Source: Cellulomonas endophytica
Lineage (GTDB): Bacteria > Actinomycetota > Actinomycetes > Actinomycetales > Cellulomonadaceae
Direction: 5' to 3'
DNA length: 59,141 nt
Assembly: GCF_004123805.1 (NCBI RefSeq)
Contig: NZ_RWJX01000023.1
Coordinates: 1 to 59,141, forward strand
The translations under genes were made by a program, and so were the position numbers. Positions within the stretch are counted from its first letter, which is position 1. Each line of letters begins with the position of its first letter. The notes under the pieces are model-generated. The model was not told the DNA's origin and did no database searches. It saw nothing but the letters and a program-made list of their open reading frames with translations. Positions 54,608-59,141 of this stretch are shown here, one piece after another.

Positions 54608-56038
54608 GTGGAGACGGACAGCACGACGCGCGAGCGCCTCCTCCGCGTCCCGACGCAGCGGGCCACCGCCGGCGGGCACGTCGTCGGCGCCGCGCCCGGG
54701 ACCGCCGCGCGCAGCACCGACCGGGGCGAGTTCACGGTCGTCCTGCTGGGGGCCGAGCTCGCGAGCGCCGTCTTCGTGCTCGTCCTGTCACCGGGCAGCC
54801 GCGGGTCGGTCGCGATGTTCGCCCTCACCTCCGCCGCGCTCCTCGGCGCCGCCGGTCTGCACCGCGCCCGCATCCGCCTGTCCGTCCTCGACGACCTGCC
54901 GGTCCTCCTCAGGACGCTCGTCGCCTCCTTCGGTGCGGCCACCGCGATGGAGCTCCTGCTCGGGGGGACCGTCACCGCGACCCAGCTGCCGGCCCTCGGG
55001 CTCCTCGCGGTGCTGCTGGTCCTGGCGCGCACGGCCGTCTACGCGCTCGTGCGGCGGGCGCGGCGGACGGGCCACGACGTGCACCGGACCCTCCTCGTGG
55101 GCGGCGGGGCCCTCGGCGCGCAGCTCGCCCGGTCCCTCGAGGACCACGCCTTCGGGCTGCACGCGGTCGGCTTCGTCGACGACGCGCCCCGCCCGGCGTC
55201 GGAGGACCGGCCCCTCCCCGGGCTCGGCGTCGTGGCGGAGCTGCCGGCCCTCCTCGCCCGGCACCGGGCGGACACGGTCGTCGTCGGGTTCTCGGACGTC
55301 CCCGAGGACGTCCTCGTCGACGTCGTCCGGGCGTGCCACGGGCTGCCGGTCGAGATCTACGTCGTCCCCCGGATGTGGCAGGTGGCCACGCACCACCGGC
55401 TCGTGGCCGACGTGCGCGGCGTCCCGCTGGTCCGCCTGCGGCGCCCCACCTACCGCACGCCCTCGTGGCGCCTCAAGCGCGGCGTGGACGCGGCGCTCGC
55501 CGCCCTCGCGCTCGTGGTCCTCGGCCCGGTGATGCTCGCGTGCGCCGTCGCCGTCCGGCGGGAGGGGGGGCCGGGAGTCCTGTTCCGCCAGAGGCGGGTG
55601 GGACTCGGCGGCCGCCCCTTCACCCTGCTCAAGCTCCGCAGCCTGCGGCCCGTCGACGAGTCCGAGAGCGCCACGCACTGGAACATCGCCCAGGACGACC
55701 GGCTGGGGCCGGTCGGCCGCTTCCTGCGCCGCACCTCGCTGGACGAGCTCCCCCAGCTGTGGAACGTGCTGCGTGGCGACATGTCCCTCGTCGGACCCCG
55801 CCCCGAGCGCCCGCACTTCGTCACCCGGTTCGGCGCGGAGCACGAGGAGTACGTGTGGCGGCACCGCGTGCCGCCGGGCCTGACGGGCTGGGCCCAGGTC
55901 AACGGGCTGCGCGGGGACACCTCGATCGCGGAGCGGGCCCGGTTCGACAACCACTACATCGAGAACTGGTCGCTCTGGCTCGACCTGAAGATCCTCGCCC
56001 GGACGCTCCGCTGCGTGATCGGCGCCTCCGGTGGCTGA
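54608..56038 (+). CDS. Exopolysaccharide polyprenyl-phosphate sugar phosphotransferase
   Basis: 476 residues from GTG 54608. Membrane enzyme that starts repeat-unit assembly by moving a sugar phosphate onto undecaprenyl phosphate. Four N-terminal TM helices (about 40-145) are followed by a CoA-binding-like Rossmann domain (TLLVGGGALGAQLARSLEDH). A fifth helix (RGVDAALAALALVVLGPVML) leads into the catalytic domain from about 287: GVLFRQRRVGLGGRPFTLLKLRS, DELPQLWNVLRGDMSLVGPRP and PPGLTGWAQVNGLRGD. The WbaP/WcaJ-type layout is complete. Sugar unknown. The following gene overlaps by 8 nt. Confidence 0.94.
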   Translation: METDSTTRERLLRVPTQRATAGGHVVGAAPGTAARSTDRGEFTVVLLGAELASAVFVLVLSPGSRGSVAMFALTSAALLGAAGLHRARIRLSVLDDLPVLLRTLVASFGAATAMELLLGGTVTATQLPALGLLAVLLVLARTAVYALVRRARRTGHDVHRTLLVGGGALGAQLARSLEDHAFGLHAVGFVDDAPRPASEDRPLPGLGVVAELPALLARHRADTVVVGFSDVPEDVLVDVVRACHGLPVEIYVVPRMWQVATHHRLVADVRGVPLVRLRRPTYRTPSWRLKRGVDAALAALALVVLGPVMLACAVAVRREGGPGVLFRQRRVGLGGRPFTLLKLRSLRPVDESESATHWNIAQDDRLGPVGRFLRRTSLDELPQLWNVLRGDMSLVGPRPERPHFVTRFGAEHEEYVWRHRVPPGLTGWAQVNGLRGDTSIAERARFDNHYIENWSLWLDLKILARTLRCVIGASGG

Positions 56039-56891
56039 GCCCGCGGGCGTCGCGCCGGCGGGGGGGCCGGCCGGGGCGGGGGGGCCGCTGGTCAGCGTCG
56101 TCCTGCCGACGTACGACCGGCTGGGGACCCTGCCACGCGCCGTGCGCAGCGTCCTCGCGCAGGACCACCCGCGTCTGGAGCTGGTCGTCGTCGACGACGG
56201 CTCGACCGACGGGACCCGCGCCTGGCTCGCGGCGCTCGCGGCGACGGACCCGCGGGTGCGTCCCGTGCTCCAGGACCACCGGGGGGCGACCGCGGCCCGG
56301 AACCTCGGCGTCGCGCACTCCACCGGCGCCTTCCTCGCGTTCCAGGACAGCGACGACGCGTGGGAGCCGGACTTCCTCTCGTCCCTGCTCCGGGCGCACC
56401 GGGCGACCGGTGCCGAGGTCGTCTTCTCCTCCCACCGGCTCGTCCGGCTCGACGGGACGTCCTCGACGGTGCCGGCCCGGCACTGCCCGGACCCCGCCCG
56501 TGCGCTGCGCTCCACCAACGTCGTCTCCACCCAGACCGCCCTCGTCGTGGCGGACCTCCTCCGCGGCGGCGCCGCGTTCGACCCGCACCTCGCGCGCTAC
56601 CAGGACTGGGACCTGTGGCTCACCCTCCTGGACGCGACGGGGGCACGCTTCGTGCACCTGGACCGCCCCCTCGCCGTCGTGGTGCGCAGCGCCGACAGCA
56701 TCTCCGAGGGCAGCGCCCGCCTGCGGCGCGCGAGCCTGCGGCGGATCCTGCGCAAGCACCGGCGCGCCCTCGTGCGGGACCCCCTCGCGCTGGCCCGGAT
56801 CGTGGCGCGGATCGCCGCCCCGGCGCCGCTGCTGGCGGCGCGGTCCCGCCGGGCGCGCGACGCCCGGGCGGGCGACGGGCGGCGCCGGTGA
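56031..56891 (+). CDS. Glycosyltransferase family 2
   Basis: 286 residues from GTG 56031, overlapping the phosphotransferase gene by 8 nt. GT-A fold: LVSVVLPTYDRLGTLPRAVR near the N-terminus, LVVVDDGSTDGTRAWL, AARNLGVAHSTGAFLAF and the metal-binding DSDD (QDSDDAWEPDF); LARYQDWDLWLTLLDATGARF gives the later catalytic region. The C-terminal basic helix (RRILRKHRRALVRD) may sit at the membrane. It adds a sugar to the lipid-linked repeat unit. The next gene overlaps as GTGA. Confidence 0.93.
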   Translation: MAEPAGVAPAGGPAGAGGPLVSVVLPTYDRLGTLPRAVRSVLAQDHPRLELVVVDDGSTDGTRAWLAALAATDPRVRPVLQDHRGATAARNLGVAHSTGAFLAFQDSDDAWEPDFLSSLLRAHRATGAEVVFSSHRLVRLDGTSSTVPARHCPDPARALRSTNVVSTQTALVVADLLRGGAAFDPHLARYQDWDLWLTLLDATGARFVHLDRPLAVVVRSADSISEGSARLRRASLRRILRKHRRALVRDPLALARIVARIAAPAPLLAARSRRARDARAGDGRRR

Positions 56892-57982
56892 GCACCGTCG
56901 GGCTGCCGCCGTCGGCCCCCCGGAGCCTCGTCTACTACCGCCGGCCCCGCGACTACCCGCGCAGCCGGCGCATCTCGCGCTACCTCGAGGAGCGCGGGGT
57001 CGAGGTGCGCGTCGTCGAGGCGCACGACCTGTCGCCGTCGACGCTGGTGCAGGTCCTCGCGGAGCTGTGGTCGCTCTGGCGCCTGAGCAGGGGTGCGGAC
57101 GCGGTCCTCGTCGCGGAGATGCAGCTGCAGTACGCCGCCGCCGCGGCCGTGGTCGCCCGCCTGCGCCGGCGGCCGCTCGTCGTCGACGCCTTCATCGGCC
57201 TCGAGGAGACGGTCCGCGACCGCGCGCGCGGTCCGGTCCCGGCGCCACGGCTGGCGGCCGCGCGGGCGCTGGACCGCCTGGCCCTCGCGTCGGCGTCCGC
57301 GGTCCTCGTCGACACCGCCGTCCGGGGTCGCGCGCTCGTGCGCAGGACCGGTCTCGCGCCGGCGCGGGTCGCGGTGCTCCCCGTGGGCGCGCCCGGCTGG
57401 GCCGGGCAGGTCGTCCCGCACGGGGAGGCCGGGCCGGCCCTGCGGGTCCTGTACTACGGCAACTACATCCCGCTGCACGGCGTGGAGGCCCTCGTCGAGG
57501 GGCTCGCCCGCACCCGCCGGCCCGTCGAGGCCGTCCTCGTGGGCGACGGCCAGGACCGCGCGGCGGCGGAGGCCCTCGTCGACGCCCTCGGCTGCCGCGA
57601 CCGGATCACGTTCCTGCCCCCCGTGCCGGAGGCCGACCTCGTCCCCCTGCTGTCCTGGTGCGACGTCGTCCTGGGGATCTTCGGCACCTCGGAGAAGGCC
57701 GCCACCGTCGTGGCGAACAAGGTGTGGCAGGGGCTCGCCGCGGGGCGGACCGTCGTCACCCGGGAGAGCCCCGCCCTGCAGGACCTCGAGGCCCTCGTCG
57801 GCGACGCCCTGGTGACGGTGCCCGCGGGGGACGGCGCGGCGATCGCCGCCGCCCTCGCCGGGGTCCGGGCCGCTCCGCACCCCGGGCTCGACGTCGTCCT
57901 CGAGAGCCACGTCCGCCGGGCGTTCGACCGCGCCTTCCGGCAGGTGTGCGCGGCCCTCGTCCGGCCGGGGGCCCGGCCGTGA
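56888..57982 (+). CDS. Glycosyltransferase family 4-like protein
   Basis: 364 residues from GTG 56888 (GTGA overlap). GT-B fold: the N-domain starts SLVYYRRPRDYPRSRRISRY, and the C-domain has RVLYYGNYIPLHGVEALVEG, then VLVGDGQDRAAAE, ITFLPPVPEADLVPLL and a glycine-poor donor region GIFGTSEKAATVVANKVWQGLAAG. The ANKVWQGLAAG block matches GT4 enzymes. It extends the exopolysaccharide repeat unit. The flippase gene follows with another GTGA overlap, so four genes are coupled in a row. Confidence 0.9.
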   Translation: MSTVGLPPSAPRSLVYYRRPRDYPRSRRISRYLEERGVEVRVVEAHDLSPSTLVQVLAELWSLWRLSRGADAVLVAEMQLQYAAAAAVVARLRRRPLVVDAFIGLEETVRDRARGPVPAPRLAAARALDRLALASASAVLVDTAVRGRALVRRTGLAPARVAVLPVGAPGWAGQVVPHGEAGPALRVLYYGNYIPLHGVEALVEGLARTRRPVEAVLVGDGQDRAAAEALVDALGCRDRITFLPPVPEADLVPLLSWCDVVLGIFGTSEKAATVVANKVWQGLAAGRTVVTRESPALQDLEALVGDALVTVPAGDGAAIAAALAGVRAAPHPGLDVVLESHVRRAFDRAFRQVCAALVRPGARP

Positions 57983-59141
57983 GGCGAGGGGCCGCACGGC
58001 TCGCCGGGCTGGTGACCAACAGCCTCGTCGCGGCCTTCGCACCGCTGGTCGTGGTCCCGGTCGTGACGACCACCCACGGCGCCGCCGGCTGGGGCGCGCT
58101 CGCGGTCGCCAGCTCGGTCGGCGCGTTCGGCGCGGTGGCGGTGGAGTCGGGGTGGAGCCTCGACGGGCCGCAACGGGTCGCACGCGGGACGGAGCCGCAC
58201 GCCCGGCGGCTGCTCGCCGTGTCGCTCGCCGGACGCGCGCTCCTCGTCGTGCCCGTCGCCGCCGCCGCCGCCCTCGTGGTGCTGGCGCTCGCGCCGTCGT
58301 ACGCGGCGGAGGCCGCCGGGGTCGCCGCGGTCTCCGCCGCGTTCGGCCTGAACTCCAACTGGTACCTGGTGGGCACCGGCCGGCCCTGGTCGATGCTGCT
58401 CCTCGACACGGCGCCCCGGGTGGCCGCGGGGGCCGGGGCGGCGGGCCTGCTCGCGGCGGGCGCCCCGCTGGCCGTGTACCCGGCGGCGCTCGGGGTGGCG
58501 CTGCTGCTCTCCCTGGGCGCCGTGCACCGGCGGCTGCGGCCGGCCTGGGGCTTCGTCCGCCTCCTCGGCCCGCGCCGCCTCCTGCGGTCGGTGTCCGGGC
58601 AGACGGTCGTGACCGCCGGCCGCCTCGCGAGCGCCACGTACATCGCGCTCCCCGTCACCCTCCTCGCGGTGGTGTCGCCCGCCGCGGTGCCCGCCTTCGC
58701 CGCGGTCGAGCGGGTCCAGCGGCTGACCCTCGCGGGCCTGCAGATGCTGCCCGCCGCGCTGCAGACGTGGGTGGGGTCGCGGTCGACCTCGCAGGACCGC
58801 GAGGAGCGGGCCCGGAAGGGCGCCCTGGTGGTGCTCCTCGGCGGGGTGCTCGCGGCCGCCGCCCACACCCTGCTCGCCCCGGTCGCCATCGACGTCCTCT
58901 TCTCCGGCACCGTCGCGGTGACGCCGCTCCTCCTCGCGCTCAGCGCCGGCGTCATCGTCCTGACGTCGGCCACGCGCGGCATCGGCGGGCTGTGGCTCGT
59001 CTCGCGCGGGAGGGCGCGCCGCGTCGCCGCGAGCGGCGGCGTGGGCATGGCCGTCGGCGTGCCGCTCGCACTCGGCCTCGGTGCCCTCTTCGGCGCCGCG
59101 GGCGGGCTGGCGGCGGAGGCCGCCGCCGAGACCTCCGTGCT
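57979..59141 (+). CDS. Polysaccharide flippase (Wzx-like), 3' end beyond window
   Basis: At least 387 residues from GTG 57979, overlapping the TGA of the GT4 gene; no stop occurs before the window end. Many hydrophobic helices can be traced: ARLAGLVTNSLVAAFAPLVV, GALAVASSVGAFGAVAVESG, LLVVPVAAAAALVVLALAP, LNSNWYLVGTGRPWSMLLLD, YIALPVTLLAVVSPAAVPAF and VTPLLLALSAGVIVLTSATR. The NSNWYLVGTG motif after helix 4 matches the MOP-family O-antigen/polysaccharide flippases. It would turn lipid-linked repeat units across the membrane before Wzy polymerisation; no wzy is in the window. Confidence 0.85.
   Translation, partial: MRRGAARLAGLVTNSLVAAFAPLVVVPVVTTTHGAAGWGALAVASSVGAFGAVAVESGWSLDGPQRVARGTEPHARRLLAVSLAGRALLVVPVAAAAALVVLALAPSYAAEAAGVAAVSAAFGLNSNWYLVGTGRPWSMLLLDTAPRVAAGAGAAGLLAAGAPLAVYPAALGVALLLSLGAVHRRLRPAWGFVRLLGPRRLLRSVSGQTVVTAGRLASATYIALPVTLLAVVSPAAVPAFAAVERVQRLTLAGLQMLPAALQTWVGSRSTSQDREERARKGALVVLLGGVLAAAAHTLLAPVAIDVLFSGTVAVTPLLLALSAGVIVLTSATRGIGGLWLVSRGRARRVAASGGVGMAVGVPLALGLGALFGAAGGLAAEAAAETSV

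Overview
The window comes from a very GC-rich actinobacterium. GTG starts are common, third codon positions are almost all G or C, and there is a mycothiol synthase (mycothiol is the actinobacterial thiol). A mutT1-type gene sits beside ppk1, as in mycobacteria. The fused oleBC gene is a form known from Micrococcus-like actinobacteria. I cannot fix the genus; a Micrococcales/Kineosporiales-type organism is the best guess. No rRNA, tRNA, CRISPR array, transposase, integrase or phage gene was seen, so this reads as ordinary chromosome.

Layout. 1-8.3 kb: carbon metabolism and small enzymes (malic enzyme, formate/nitrite-type channel, hydrolases, acetyl-CoA synthetase, TipA-like MerR regulator). 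8.4-14.2 kb: a PEP mutase/isocitrate lyase family enzyme, then the minus-strand operon oleA-oleBC-oleD for long-chain olefins by head-to-head fatty acyl condensation. 14.3-20.6 kb: a phosphate/polyphosphate block. mshD runs in frame, without a stop codon, into ppk1, which is followed by mutT1. Convergent to these is a DUF47-pit phosphate uptake operon behind a good PHO box. 20.7-23.5 kb: a conserved hypothetical, a sugar porter and msrB. 23.5-28.3 kb: two covarying hairpin repeats, a 1145-residue cytosolic sugar-binding/PAS/GGDEF/EAL protein and, convergent to it, a PilZ protein with intact c-di-GMP motifs.

28.4-33.1 kb: a flavin-dependent LLM oxidoreductase with its FMN reductase, then small or hypothetical genes, an EEP-family phosphatase and a nucleotidyltransferase-fold protein. 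33.2-36.1 kb: a LAATG-anchored surface protein and two tandem fluoride channel genes. 36.2-44.3 kb: a hypothetical, an amino-acid permease, ribokinase, a GH65 disaccharide phosphorylase, a decayed HNH-type gene, and CBS and SRPBCC proteins. 44.3-49.0 kb: a minus-strand group with a molybdopterin oxidoreductase lacking its iron-sulfur cysteines, a conserved partner, a YaaH-like membrane protein and a cysteine-rich copper-storage-like protein. 49.1-52.3 kb: a GH15 enzyme, probably frameshifted at its end, and an MFS exporter. 52.3-59.1 kb: an exopolysaccharide locus (BY-kinase, priming sugar transferase, two glycosyltransferases, flippase) that runs off the window.

Genes are tightly packed. Ten gene pairs overlap as GTGA, where the GTG start overlaps the upstream TGA stop, which implies translational coupling. 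The most unusual points are the stop-less mshD-ppk1 junction with an 11-nt repeat array just upstream, the S/H/D replacement of the Fe-S ligands in the molybdoenzyme, the compensatory changes in the 23.7 kb hairpins, and the cytosolic sugar-sensing c-di-GMP enzyme next to PilZ. All functional calls rest on motif and family recognition from the sequence alone; no database search was run.
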